A stretch of DNA of 20,219 nucleotides from Saccoglossus kowalevskii (lineage: Eukaryota; Hemichordata; Enteropneusta; Harrimaniidae): positions 311,661-331,879 of the forward strand of contig NW_003105111.1 of the NCBI RefSeq assembly GCF_000003605.2, in the 5' to 3' direction. Of the stretch, positions 1 through 9,431 are shown piece after piece. The notes under the pieces were generated by a model that saw only the letters and a list, made by a program, of their open reading frames with translations, did no database searches and was not told where the DNA came from. Position numbers and translations under genes: made by a program. The stretch's first letter is position 1; the number at the start of each line of letters is the position of its first letter.

Positions 1-1034
1 CAATAGTCCGGGAAATTTTGTTTTAACAAAATAAAAAGGTGTTTAGAGCGACTACCGTTGTCTTTAATCAGCTTCGAAAATTTTCCATATTCTATATGCT
101 CTGCCATTGAGGAAATTACACTAGCTGACACTAGATCATTCTTCAGTGCAACGGGATATCTGTTCGTTTAGCTCAGAAACTGTACAAAACTGCCCTTTTT
201 AGGGCCACCACGTTCTCCAGAAAGAGATATACCGTGTTTTAACGAGGGTAACAGTTTGATTTAGCTATTGTTGCTCTTTTTGTGTGTCGGCGTTTAGTCT
301 TTGTGATGTTTTTTTAGTTGATGTCATCAAATTTGTTGTTTTCAGACATTAGGATTTATATCGACACAGAAGAGCTAGCCTAACACAAATGTGCGTCGCC
401 AATACAACATTTACGAGCCGTCACCGATTTATATTACGTGCAGTGGACGGTTGGGTGTTATGTTTGCTACAATGTATTTGTTTATCATAATTGTCTACTC
501 AACTAACCAAAACATAACCGTTTACAAATCCTGTCGCGGACACTGGGACACGTTTCGATCTGACTAATTTCACGCAATTGTGATGTTTGTTGTATATCAA
601 TGAAACTTGATATGTTAATGAATAATCCACAAAAGTGATTACACGGTAGTTTAAGATTGAAAACAATGCTAATTGGTTAACTAATTTTCATATCTCAAAA
701 AATCATATTATTATATATTTTTGTTATATATACAAGTTAGCAATGCGATAATATCACATTGTAGGTGTTTTTTGTTGTTGCTCTGCTACCATGCGGGAGG
801 TAACGAACAAGTTCATTTGGCGTGGGCAGCTAAAAGAGACATGTCTGGGATGAAAAAGGGAAAGATGACATTTTGAGATGGGAGAACATTCATAATAACT
901 TATTAGGCAAAAAATGTGTAAAATATTTCCATATAAAAAAATATCCTCCAACCCTTTGATTGTCAACGGGTACCCCCTTATATAAACAAACCCCTGCCAT
1001 ATTTCCAGAATTGTAAATAATGCCCTTCTGGCGT
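1..1034. other. Left flank, no gene recognised
   Basis: No open frame here resembles a known family, and I found no tRNA or repeat with clear borders. It may contain distal promoter sequence or an untranslated first exon of the KCTD10-like gene, but nothing in the sequence shows this. Confidence 0.5.
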
Positions 1035-1150
1035 TTTAAAACTTGACTTTCAAAAAGATCAAACACACGTGGTTCAAAAATGGTAAAGTTTAATGTTTAA
1101 TCATTTTGAACTTTCTACATTTTTGAAACGCACATTTGACTTTTAAAATC
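1035..1150. repeat. Imperfect palindrome upstream of the KCTD10-like gene
   Basis: The left half (TTTTAAAACTTGACTTT, ACACACGTGGTTCAAAAATG) reads approximately as the complement of the right half (CATTTTTGAAACGCACATTTGACTTTTAAAA) around a centre near 1100. It is probably a small foldback element. The 65-codon open frame at 1136-1333 starts in it and is not a gene. Confidence 0.5.
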
Positions 1151-1361
1151 CGACTTTATTTTCAGTTTAAAACAGTTTCAAATTATATTGCATTTGCAGC
1201 TATATTTGATATGTCAGGTTTTTGGTTCATGGCTCAACCATGCACCGATAATGGACGGCACAATCGTTTTGTTTACGTTATTTATAAACACGCCCGACAT
1301 TTCTTTGAGGGCGTCCTTTATTTGATCCAGTGACCTTTAACCCGAAGGGTGTTTTCTACGA

Positions 1362-1369
1362 TGACGTCA
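1362..1369. promoter_or_regulatory. CRE/ATF palindrome TGACGTCA upstream of the KCTD10-like start
   Basis: The sequence is a perfect 8-bp CREB/ATF site in the context ATGACGTCAT, 219 bp upstream of the start codon. The stretch of about 1370-1680 is visibly richer in CpG than its surroundings, which would suit a promoter or 5' UTR. That it drives this gene is inference; no clear TATA box or transcription start was identified. Confidence 0.4.
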
Positions 1370-1587
1370 TAGGGTGTGATATGTGTCTGTTCGGCTCGTA
1401 ATCCTGAAACCACAAGTACTGAGACAAGCGGTAAAACATCTGCGTTGCCAAACGTCACTCGTCCCAAAATAGACTTTACACATCGGATAATAGCTTATTA
1501 ACTGCTACGAGTGTTAGTCGAGACATCAAATCCGTGTACGCCACAATAATACGAGTTTTCCCTCTTGTCAACCAAGGTTCGTCCAAA

Positions 1588-1804
1588 ATGTCTGGCGAAC
1601 CGCACAGCCGCCCGCAGCCAAGGTTGTCTTCGTCGTCGTCCACTATGGAAGCGGCCGCCACTGCCACGGTCAGTCCTAGCAAATATGTTAAACTTAACGT
1701 CGGTGGAGCTCTTTATTACACGACGCTAGACACTTTAACGAAACAAGATAACATGCTTAGGGCGATGTTCAGCGGTAGGATGGAGGTGTTGACAGATTCA
1801 GAAG
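1588..1804 (+). CDS. KCTD10: KCTD10-like exon 1 (residues 1-73, start of BTB)
   Basis: This exon encodes a low-complexity Ser/Ala/Thr N-terminus of about 30 residues and then the start of the BTB domain, [21 protein letters not shown] through [13 protein letters not shown]. It ends GAAG before the donor GTAGGT, leaving one base (phase 1) that is completed by GT in exon 2 to give Gly73. An in-frame GTG at 1534 would extend the frame upstream, but the ATG at 1588 is preferred. Non-coding 5' UTR exons cannot be excluded. Confidence 0.93.
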
Positions 1805-2357
1805 GTAGGTTGTCCATGTTGTCGTCACGTACACGTACAATCACAAAACGTTAATATTTAAAAATAATCGTTGATCTTTTGCCAGAGCCACTGCATATTG
1901 TTCATTACTACATATAATTACCTATAACACGAATAATAACTTAATACAATAATATTGTGATTTTATTGACTGGCAATTCGTTCTTGTATTCAGAACGTTT
2001 TAAAACAACGTCACCTGTCATATACCTTGCCAACACGTAACATACTCTTAACTTCGATTATATAGAATATCCAACAATATTTTACATCGTATACACGTTG
2101 TATTATAGTATTTTACCCGAAAATGCGTTTACATGGTCAGATAAGAGGAATGTAGGGTTAGGGAATTCCAGTAGATGCGTATACTAATCTATTTTTAGAC
2201 ACCATTGTTATGATGGGTGGGGTGTGACACCCTGACTCACTCCGGCCAATGTGATATCATTTTACACTGGTCAGCAAATTCTTAAGATATATAACTGCAT
2301 TTCTTGAGTCATAATTAGGAATTACTGACACACAAAAAATTCATTCAAGGAAGTGTT

Positions 2358-2401
<44 letters not shown>

Positions 2402-5400
2402 CAGTTAGTTTAGTCAATAAGAGTTTGTTGTCTGTGTTGATTTCTTAGTTACGCAAGTGCTGAAGGGTTTCTGGTTTCTGTTTCATGGTCATGCTTGGAT
2501 TGATTTTGCTCAAAATTGATGCAAAGACAAGTCATAATGAAGACATATGCATGTTGATTTGTTTTGATTTTGTTGACTGGTGGCCACCCAAACCCTCCCC
2601 CACCCAAAAGACCCACCAAGAAACTACATTTGAACGTGTCATCAACCATTTCTCAGACATCTCGTGACCGATTTCATTCAAAGTTGACATTGACATCACT
2701 CATTGACATCCCCGATGCACAAAATTTTATTTCACGAGATATTTTTACAAATTTGGTTTAAAGGGTATTGGTCATCACGCTACATGCATGCGAGACATTT
2801 GTGTTGGTAAACATTGATTTTCCCACAATCCAATTTCCACTCATCTAATAGAAATCACAAGTATGAGGTTTGATCTGGGCGCAACTTGTACTAATTACTG
2901 CTGGTGACTCCTTCGATACCTTCCAATCACCGAAAAAAATACCTAATTAAAGCTTGGTAATGTCTCAGCACAGAACTATAAACCATGGTCTCAGTTTGTA
3001 CTCGTTGATCTGCGCAACAGCCAAAGTCAGCATCTTTGTTTATATGAGACCCTTAATCTTGCGCATGTGTGGCGCCACGACTACGACCCTTTAAATTTGT
3101 ATACCAAGGTGAGACATAATGGTTAATTTTAGATTTGGCAGGAAATTTAGAGAAAAGACAGGTGACGGGCAGCCTTCTTTGTTTGTTAAAAATATCTTTG
3201 ACATGCTTTGGCATTTTTCATTGAAATCATGCATGTGCAGTTAGTGACCATTAGCATTTCGTCATTAGTATTTCATTTATATACAAATACAAATTTTTAA
3301 CTTTCTGTAACTTAAACTGTATTTGATTTTTATTAACTCAAATCAATTTGTTTTTGTTGCCACAGTACCATCTGACTATTTTCTGGACAAACATATTAAG
3401 TCAAATTTACAATTTGGCTATCTGTAAAAAAAATAATCAAACATCTATATAGAGATGACCTGTCTATAAAGATCATTTTAATTAAGTCGCTTGGGTGGTT
3501 GCTATACACAGTATATATATATGGTAGTCTACTGGTACAAGTTCCTGTTTGACCTAAATTTTTATATGCTTCTTTCTCATGAGTGTCCTAATTTCCAGGC
3601 ATGGATGCTTTGTCAGTAGTGTCATTGGGTCACTGCATAACAAAGAAGCTGATACACACCTAAGATACTGGAGACATACACTTTAATAGTTTAGATACAA
3701 AAATTGCAAATAGCATATCCTATAAAAAAATTGGGACCATGTGATATTAGATTTCAAAATGTCTATTCAGCGAAAAAAATTCCAGCTAAAATAAAGCATT
3801 TCACAGTACTGATTGTTCGCCATGGTCTCCATGTCAACTATTTGTATTTGACTTCTTCTTGAAAAGTGCGAGTCTGATTGGTTTGATACTTAGTATATAC
3901 CCTGATTGAATCTTTTCTCAGATTTGTCCATTTCATGACCACATCATCAAGTTTCTGATTTTGATGAATATTCAAGTTCCTCATCTGGTCAGTATTTCCT
4001 AGGCCCTTGATGTTTGGTACAATTTTTGGTAAAAAATGACATTTTCAACCTAACGTGATGATGCTTTCATTTTGTGATAATACTTTCAATTCTCTAATTT
4101 AAGATAATAGTGTCATGGTAATTGGCAATATTCAGTGAAAGACTAATCTTCTTGCAATGTTTTCACCCAAGGTTGGATCCTGATAGACAGAGCTGGTAAG
4201 CATTTTGGATCCATTTTAAACTACCTCAGGGATGGATCAGTACCGCTGCCAGAATCAAAACGAGAGATTAGTGAACTATTACAGGAAGCTAAGTATTACC
4301 TTGCACAGGGTCTTGTTGAACAGTGTGAACTCAACCTTCTTAAGAAAAAACAAGAAGTAGATCCAATTTGTCGAGTTCCCGTCATTACGTCATTGCGAGA
4401 GGAAGATAATCTTATTACATCATCAAATAAGGTCAGTGTTAAGCAATGTTGAAAAGCCGCACTTGTAACATAACACTATACTGTATTTACTCTATTGGAG
4501 GCAAATCTCTGATTCCCAAAAACTGCATTTAATTATGTAGCTGGATTCTTAAAATATTACTTTTTTTTGACCATAGAGGCAACACTGTCCTTTTCTACAT
4601 GGGTGTATTCGCTATTGATAGAGCAAATACGGTATATGTTTTAAACACTACTCCTGGTGATCGATGCTGACAGGGCTTTGCTCAAATCTCTTATGCTGCT
4701 GCAGAGTTCCTGGTACTGCTACTGTTAATGTCACTACAATATTTACTCTATTAGAAGCACATCTCAAATAGAAGTGCACATAAACCCAAAATGCTATTTA
4801 ATGTATACTGCATCATTAAAATATGACTTTATTTGTCTTAGACACACCAGTAAATCACATGTGCTGCTAATATGAGGTTATTACGAGGATACCTCAAAGT
4901 ATGCACGAAGACAGTACAGCGACAGTATCGACTGACATGCAGCGGAGGTCGATGCAAAGGTGTACTGTTTGTTTAGAACAGAAACATCAAACTTCTTTGT
5001 GTGGAGTCTGATCAAACCCTAGTGGCAGCCATGTTTGTTTTTATCATTAGTGGACGCTTAGGTACACGCGTAATCATTCCATATTTGGAATTCGCATTTC
5101 TTTATATGGTAGGATGAAAATACTCTGTAAAATACTGCAAAATTACGGCAAGCTGTAATTTATGATGTTACGGTGACAGATGTATAATAATATACAATAT
5201 TCCTATTAGTGTCCTTGCATTTACTGTGAAGTATGGAAAGTATGGAAAGCTTGCCATTCTGATTTTTATTTTCAGGGACTTGGAGGAAAGAAGCCACAAA
5301 CAAGTCTACCCTGTCATTTTTTGTGTCTTTTAATGTAAACAGAAAATGCATTTATTGTAGGCAGGATCATTAAAATATGACATATTTTGACCTTTGACAC

Positions 5401-8061
5401 AACATCTCTGTTATTTATGTCAGCGCATGCACCACTACTAGAGCAAATACAGTATTGTGAAATGTTTATACTGTATATTGGTACTTGTGTGTAATATATT
5501 CGCAGACTGACCACATGGAACTACATACCGGTACAAGTCTTCTGCTCCTATGGTGATGTGACATCATATACATTTTCATTTCCTGCTTCCTGTTATCAAG
5601 TATCAACCATGTTCAAACCATCATACACAGTCTGCTCCCTATATTATCAGTGCCAAAATGCCAATAAAAACCAAAAAATTCAGAACAGAAAATGATCAAA
5701 AGAAAAAAAAATAGAATCAAAAATGTTAATGTTAAAAAAACCAAAATGTAATAAAAAAATGCCTAAAAACAATCATATTCTAAAATAATGAATATAACTT
5801 AATGCTAAATCTTTTTGCCACTTATCTCACCCTATACTATATCAATGTATGATTTTCAGTTGTCATTAATGTACCTAGCATACAAGTTTATTTTTTTCTA
5901 ACGAGTATGAGTATTACTGTCACAATAAGTATCACTGTTGTCTCTCCTGACTTTTTTTTCATGTGCAAATTGCAAGTGCCAGTGCTGACACATAGTGCAT
6001 TTTGCCAGAGAAGTCATATTCATGTTTAGGACTACATGACAGGGCCGTGTGGCCATCTCTCCATCAAATGGCAATTTTTAATGCGCTATTCTGGCGTCAA
6101 CCAGGCTCGGTCGAACACAAGCACCTGCGGGCCTTAACCAAGGTTCCCCCAAAGTCGCATTCGTTAGTGAATGAATCTCGGCCAGTGGAATTGGCCTTTC
6201 TATCGAGTCTGTGGCATACTCACCCAGGGTAGGGGTCGACCCTAGGATTTGAACTTGGGTCTACCGATCATAAGTCTGATGCGACAACCACTATGCTACC
6301 AGTGACCGGTATTAGCATACAAGTTACATGACAGCAAATCCCTGCTTGTCAAATCAACCAGGCATTTCATTTGCAATCTTTAATTAATTTTTTTCATTTT
6401 AATTGCAGCCAATAGTCAAATTATTATACAACAGACAAAACAACAAATATTCCTACACAAGGTAAGTTAGTATTTATTATTAAACATAAAAAGAATACTA
6501 TTAAAGCAGGGGGGAGTCGTCACCTGCGCATGCGTCAGATGGCCATAGCGTGTCATTGTTTACAAACAAGCATCTGCCCATGAGCCTTTATGTTTTTAGC
6601 ATGTGTTGATATCATCGCTTGGGACTCAATTCCCGCGAATGTGCAGGTGATGACCCTCTCGCTTTAAGTCTTCTGTCGTCGTCACTATTCCTAATAGTTC
6701 ACACATTGTATAAGAGACTTCTGTTTTTAGCTCCGCTGTTGACTTTGTGAAGTGGAGCTTATCATCAGGGATTTCCCGTTGATGTTTGTTCTCCGTCATC
6801 ATTTGCGTCAACTTTTTTCTTTTTCGACTTCTTCTTGAAAACTACAAGCCTGACTGCTCTGATACTTGGTACATACTAGTATGCACCTTGGATAGATCTT
6901 ACTTAGATTTGTTCATTTCATGAGGATATTTTTAATTCTCTAATTTAAAAAAATATTTTTGTAATTTTTAGTAAAAAAATTATATTTTCGACTTCTTGTT
7001 GCTATACATAGAGGTACTACAGGTGAATTGCTCTCAGATTTGTTTATTTTGTGATGATATTTTCAATTCTTTAATTATAATGTGCATTGCTAACAGCGAA
7101 GCTATCTCAGCTGAGCGGCATACATATCGAATTAATCCCTTAACTTGACAAGAGTAGGGGTAACTAATTTATAAATTTATCCATATTTCAGCAACTCCGA
7201 TGACAATTTACTGAAAAATATAGAACTATTCGACAAGTTGTCGCTGAGGTTTAACGGGAGAGTTCTATTTATCAAAGACATCATCGGTCGTAACGAAGAG
7301 ATCTGTTGCTGGACGTTTTATGGTCATGGACGTAAAGTTGGCGAAATTAGTTGTACTTCGATAGTTTATGCCACAGAGAAGAAACAAACAAAGGTTAGTA
7401 ACATACTTCTGTCTATATCCAAAGTTCATGGTAAACCAAACGCCAAAATAATTGTTTTCATCTTTGTTCTAAACATATCATCTGCTGCTGCCATTTTTTT
7501 TTCTGTTCATTTCGGCTATCTATGGAGGCTTCCAGCAGGCAATGTGGTTATAGGGATGGAAAGTAATGGCAAAACTATGTGTGTTAGATAGGGATGTTAT
7601 ACAACCCATAGCAACATACACACGTGGCTCAAATGTTTTATTTAGTGACACAAACTTTGACTTCATTCAAACCCATGTATAGAAAGCTCTCATACAGCCC
7701 CCCCCCCCAAAAAAAAAACAACAACAACACAACAACAACAAAACAATGTCACTGGCCCACCCACGGCGGGGTTGCACTGGAGTACGGAATTTGAGATAGA
7801 CTTAATCTGACCTGTCAACAACCATTATTACAATTTAAGACATGAAGACATCTCTTTCTCTGTCAGGTTGAATTCCCGGAAGCCAGAATCTATGAGGAAA
7901 CGCTGAACATCCTACTGTACGAAAACCGAGGGGGACCTGACGCCGAGTTGATGCAGGCCACGTGCGGGTCACCAAGAAGAGTACACCACAGCAGTGATGA
8001 TGAGAGGGATGACCGAGAACAACAACAACAACAACAACATCGAGGGCCTCGGAAATACTGA
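1588..8061 (+). CDS. KCTD10: BACURD-family BTB/POZ adaptor for CUL3 (KCTD10/KCTD13/TNFAIP1 ortholog), 5 exons
   Basis: The coding sequence joins 1588-1804, 4172-4431, 6409-6461, 7192-7393 and 7867-8061 into 927 nt, or 308 residues plus stop. Vertebrate relatives are about 313-329 residues. Residues 32-40 (KYVKLNVGG) open a T1-type BTB domain that runs to about residue 125 (through [11 protein letters not shown]). The C-terminal half carries the family-typical stretches [37 protein letters not shown] and [22 protein letters not shown]. From family knowledge, these proteins form oligomers through the BTB domain and bring substrates such as RhoA to a cullin-3 ubiquitin ligase; QTKVEFPE (242-249) is described as a PCNA-binding motif in vertebrate members. 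The ATG at 1588 is the first ATG in frame, has A at -3 and gives MSGE, the same start region as vertebrate KCTD10. All splice sites are GT-AG and phases agree. The C-terminal tail is divergent, with six glutamines at 296-301. The symbol marks the family; invertebrates probably have one gene ancestral to the three vertebrate paralogs. Confidence 0.95.
2358..2401. repeat. (GTT)n microsatellite in KCTD10-like intron 1
   Basis: About 15 perfect TTG/GTT units, without interruption. Confidence 0.98.
3766..3806. mobile_element. Terminal fragment of family-1 MITE in KCTD10-like intron 1
   Basis: About 40 bp matches one end of the 210-bp MITE family: TCAGCGAAAA, ATTCCAGCTAAAATAAAGC and TTTCACAG, followed by TA. 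The rest of the element is absent, so it is a decayed or truncated copy. Confidence 0.6.
3849..4105. repeat. Dispersed AT-rich repeat, copy 1 (KCTD10-like intron 1)
   Basis: It shares, in the same order, GACTTCTTCTTGAAAA, TCTGAT-x-TTGATACTTAGTA, CAGATTTGTCCATTTCATGA and TTTCAATTCTCTAATTTAA with 6825-6950 in intron 3. The type is unknown; a 3' part of a LINE or a long MITE is possible. Confidence 0.55.
4172..4431 (+). CDS. KCTD10: KCTD10-like exon 2 (residues 73-159, rest of BTB)
   Basis: The acceptor is TTTTCACCCAAG before 4172 and the donor is AAG/GTCAGT at 4432. The exon reads [20 protein letters not shown], then DGSVPLPES and [13 protein letters not shown], completing the BTB domain. A linker then ends [21 protein letters not shown], which resembles the vertebrate linker before the C-terminal domain. 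It ends in phase 0. Confidence 0.95.
4481..4632. mobile_element. TA-flanked MITE, family 2, complete copy in KCTD10-like intron 2
   Basis: The ends are CTGTATTTACTCTATTG and the complementary ATAGAGCAAATACGG, flanked by TA at 4479-4480 and 4633-4634. The length is 152 bp with no coding capacity. The shared CTGTA end suggests a distant relation to family 1, but the bodies differ. Confidence 0.7.
4737..4850. mobile_element. Family-2 MITE, truncated copy (left end kept)
   Basis: It begins TACAATATTTACTCTATTAG and keeps the internal stretch CATTAAAATATGACTTTATT, which is also seen in the copy ending at 5452. The right terminal repeat is missing, so the right border is approximate. Confidence 0.5.
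5335..5452. mobile_element. Family-2 MITE, truncated copy (right end kept)
   Basis: It keeps the internal CATTAAAATATGACATATTT and ends CTAGAGCAAATACAG before TA at 5453-5454. The left terminal repeat was not found and the left border is approximate. Confidence 0.5.
5876..5888. repeat. Target-site duplication of the SINE, left copy
   Basis: TAGCATACAAGTT is repeated at 6313-6325 on the other side of the SINE. It abuts the A-rich tail, as expected for LINE-mediated insertion. Confidence 0.85.
5889..6312 (-). repeat. tRNA-derived SINE (~424 bp) in KCTD10-like intron 2
   Basis: Read on the minus strand, the right end is a tRNA-like head. It has a Pol III A box TAGCATAGTGG (complement of 6288-6298) and a B box AGTTCAAATCC (complement of 6245-6255), with an anticodon-arm-like stretch GCATCAGACTTATGATC between them that resembles tRNA-Lys. 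A tRNA-unrelated body follows, and an A-rich tail ends near 5889. A 13-bp direct repeat TAGCATACAAGTT at 5876-5888 and 6313-6325 flanks the element exactly as a target-site duplication should. The 76-codon open frame at 6002-6232 lies inside the body and is not a gene. Confidence 0.88.
6313..6325. repeat. Target-site duplication of the SINE, right copy
   Basis: This is the second copy of TAGCATACAAGTT. It lies just outside the tRNA-like head of the SINE. Confidence 0.85.
6409..6461 (+). CDS. KCTD10: KCTD10-like exon 3 (53-bp microexon-sized exon)
   Basis: The exon lies between the acceptor TTTTAATTGCAG and the donor AG/GTAAGT. It encodes [17 protein letters not shown] plus two bases of the next codon. 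It is too short to stand out as an open reading frame and is recognised by its family-conserved peptide and by the exact phases of the exons on either side. Confidence 0.93.
6501..6667. mobile_element. TTAA-flanked MITE (~160 bp) in KCTD10-like intron 3
   Basis: The left end TTAAAGCAGG-GGGGAGTCGTCACCTGCGCATG is inverted at the right end, where the complement reads TTAAAGCGAG, AGGGTCATCACCTGC, ACATTCGCG. TTAA stands at both borders (6501-6504 and 6664-6667). TTAA duplications are typical of piggyBac-type transposition. The element has no coding capacity and begins about 40 bp after the exon 3 donor. Confidence 0.65.
6825..7080. repeat. Dispersed AT-rich repeat, copies 2 and 3 in tandem (KCTD10-like intron 3)
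   Basis: A copy at 6825-6950 (GACTTCTTCTTGAAAACTAC through TTTTAATTCTCTAATTTAAA) is followed by a shorter partial copy at about 6988-7080 (CGACTTCTTGTTG, CAGATTTGTTTATTT, TTTTCAATTCTTTAATTATA). Both match the copy at 3849-4105. Confidence 0.55.
7192..7393 (+). CDS. KCTD10: KCTD10-like exon 4 (residues 177-244, C-terminal domain)
   Basis: The acceptor is CCATATTTCAG and the donor is AAG/GTTAGT. The peptide runs [20 protein letters not shown] and continues through [22 protein letters not shown] and [14 protein letters not shown]. The loop [11 protein letters not shown] is slightly longer than the vertebrate one. The open frame continues past the exon into the intron to 7591, but that extension is not conserved-looking and is not coding. 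Confidence 0.95.
7698..7743. repeat. C-run, A-run and (AAC)n in KCTD10-like intron 4
   Basis: Eleven C residues, then ten A residues, then ACA/AAC repeats with one interruption. It may be the decayed 3' tail of a retroelement on the + strand, but no body is recognisable upstream. Confidence 0.85.
7867..8061 (+). CDS. KCTD10: KCTD10-like exon 5 (residues 245-308 and stop)
   Basis: The acceptor is CTCTGTCAG. The exon starts [19 protein letters not shown], as in vertebrate members, then becomes divergent: [20 protein letters not shown], an acidic stretch [10 protein letters not shown], six CAA-coded glutamines, and the end HRGPRKY before TGA at 8059-8061. The uninterrupted CAA run could vary in length between individuals. 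Confidence 0.94.
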   Translation, partial: VEFPEARIYEETLNILLYENRGGPDAELMQATCGSPRRVHHSSDDERDDREQQQQQQHRGPRKY

Positions 8062-8957
8062 CCAGATGAGGAACATGAATAGTGCCATCTGTAGTTGAAC
8101 TAGGTTGAATTGGTATTGCCCTCTGGTGGCCAGTATATTATTAATTCTCACTCCCTGCCTGCCCTAAGAATCAAGATAATTTCCATATTTTAGTAAAATT
8201 GAGTCAGTTGTGAAGTTGGGTTATTAATGTTGAGACTAAATTTATGTCTTTACTCGCTTTTCAAAGCTCAAGCCTTCGATGTATAATTTTTATAATGACT
8301 CACATCTTAGTTACTTAAAAAACAAAGCAAGGTGGAAGTTAAATTACCATATTTTATATTTTAGTTTTATTTTCCTAATGTAAATTTAAAATCCTGTGTT
8401 TTTCCATGTTCAAGGAAGGAGATTATATATAATCTGCTTATAAATGTGGACTAGTATGTGACCAATTTTGTTGTATGAATGTATGCAACATTTTTTATGT
8501 CATTTTCTGAAATTTCTTTGTTAAATTTGGACCAACTAGACATAGAACTTGATCAAATTTGTTGAAAAAAATTGTCTGGTTTATTTTGACAAAAGTTAAC
8601 TGGCGATTAACAAGTAAAATTTGTATTATGTTGTTTCCACTAATTCTGCAAGGATATCATTAATCTACTTTTCGCCAGTCATCTGCATTTTGGTTTGTTT
8701 AATATTCTGAGCCGAATTACTACTCTGGTGGCTGGCCTATACCGGCATATTCGTATTATGATCGTATATTTACATTCGTGCTATCAAGTGTGTCACATAC
8801 TTTTCATAAAACATCTCCTGAATAGACTGTCTGATGCAGATTTGACGGGAAGAAAGAAACATGCTTGATTTTATTTTGTACGTGTACGTGTGCGTGCATA
8901 CAGATTCTCAATCAGAGCACCTTATTTGCCCAAAGGTCGTCCAGACCCAATCGAGCA

Positions 8958-8963
8958 AATAAA
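8958..8963 (+). promoter_or_regulatory. Candidate poly(A) signal AATAAA for the KCTD10-like gene
   Basis: This is the first clear AATAAA found after the stop codon at 8061, and it would give a 3' UTR of about 0.9 kb. In DNA this AT-rich such hexamers occur by chance, so the call is weak. The stretch 8062-8957 has no coding signal and is treated as 3' UTR. Confidence 0.3.
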
Positions 8964-9057
8964 AGCATCCTATAGTGATCGGTAAATAATATAATAGTTT
9001 TGGATTATTTTGAAGAGAAACTATTTTAAATTGTACATTCTTATTTATAATAAGGTA

Positions 9058-9213
9058 TATACGCTATTTTCACTATTAATAGCGTTTGTTGGCCTGTGAG
9101 GTTGGCCTGTGGTCAAAATATTTTACTGGTCCTGAATGCAAGTGAGATTGTTGGTATACATGCTTGTCTATTACAGATTTGGTTCTAATAGCGCAAATAC
9201 TGTAATTTTGAAA
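9058..9213. mobile_element. Diverged family-2-like MITE downstream of the KCTD10-like gene
   Basis: The left end TACGCTATTTTCACTATTA and the complement of the right end, TACAGTATTTGCGCTATTA, form an imperfect inverted repeat over about 155 bp. The resemblance to family 2 is in the ends only. Confidence 0.4.
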
Positions 9214-9415
9214 ATAACTACAGTGATTAATTAAGAAGAATCGTTTTTTTTTTTCGATACAGAATCTTCATAGGTGTGAAACAGCAGAAACGCCCCCACC
9301 CAATTTTATTATCTCAATAACTGCCATCTTGGCAAGAAAGCGATGTATATATTAATTTTGTCAATTTCAAGTATTTACCAATTACGTTGCTGTTGAAGAG
9401 TTTCTTGTAAAACTA

Positions 9416-9431
9416 TTTTTTTTTTTTTTTT
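9416..9431. repeat. Poly(T) tract
   Basis: Sixteen T residues followed by CTTTTTC; another shorter T-run lies at about 9563. These give the minus-strand poly-Lys open frame here, which is not a gene. Confidence 0.9.

Noticed and set aside
6002..6232. 76-codon + strand open frame in KCTD10-like intron 2
   Set aside because: It lies wholly inside the body of the SINE and runs antisense to it; there is no protein family resemblance.
6245..6298. Functional tRNA gene
   Set aside because: A and B boxes are present, but the acceptor and D stems do not pair well and the sequence continues into a SINE body flanked by a target duplication.
7238..7591. Single 117-codon gene
   Set aside because: The first part is exon 4 of the KCTD10-like gene; the rest is intron read-through after the GTTAGT donor.
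8881..8904. ACGTGTACGTGTGCGTGC as a regulatory cluster
   Set aside because: It is a short degenerate GT/AC repeat in the presumed 3' UTR with no further support.
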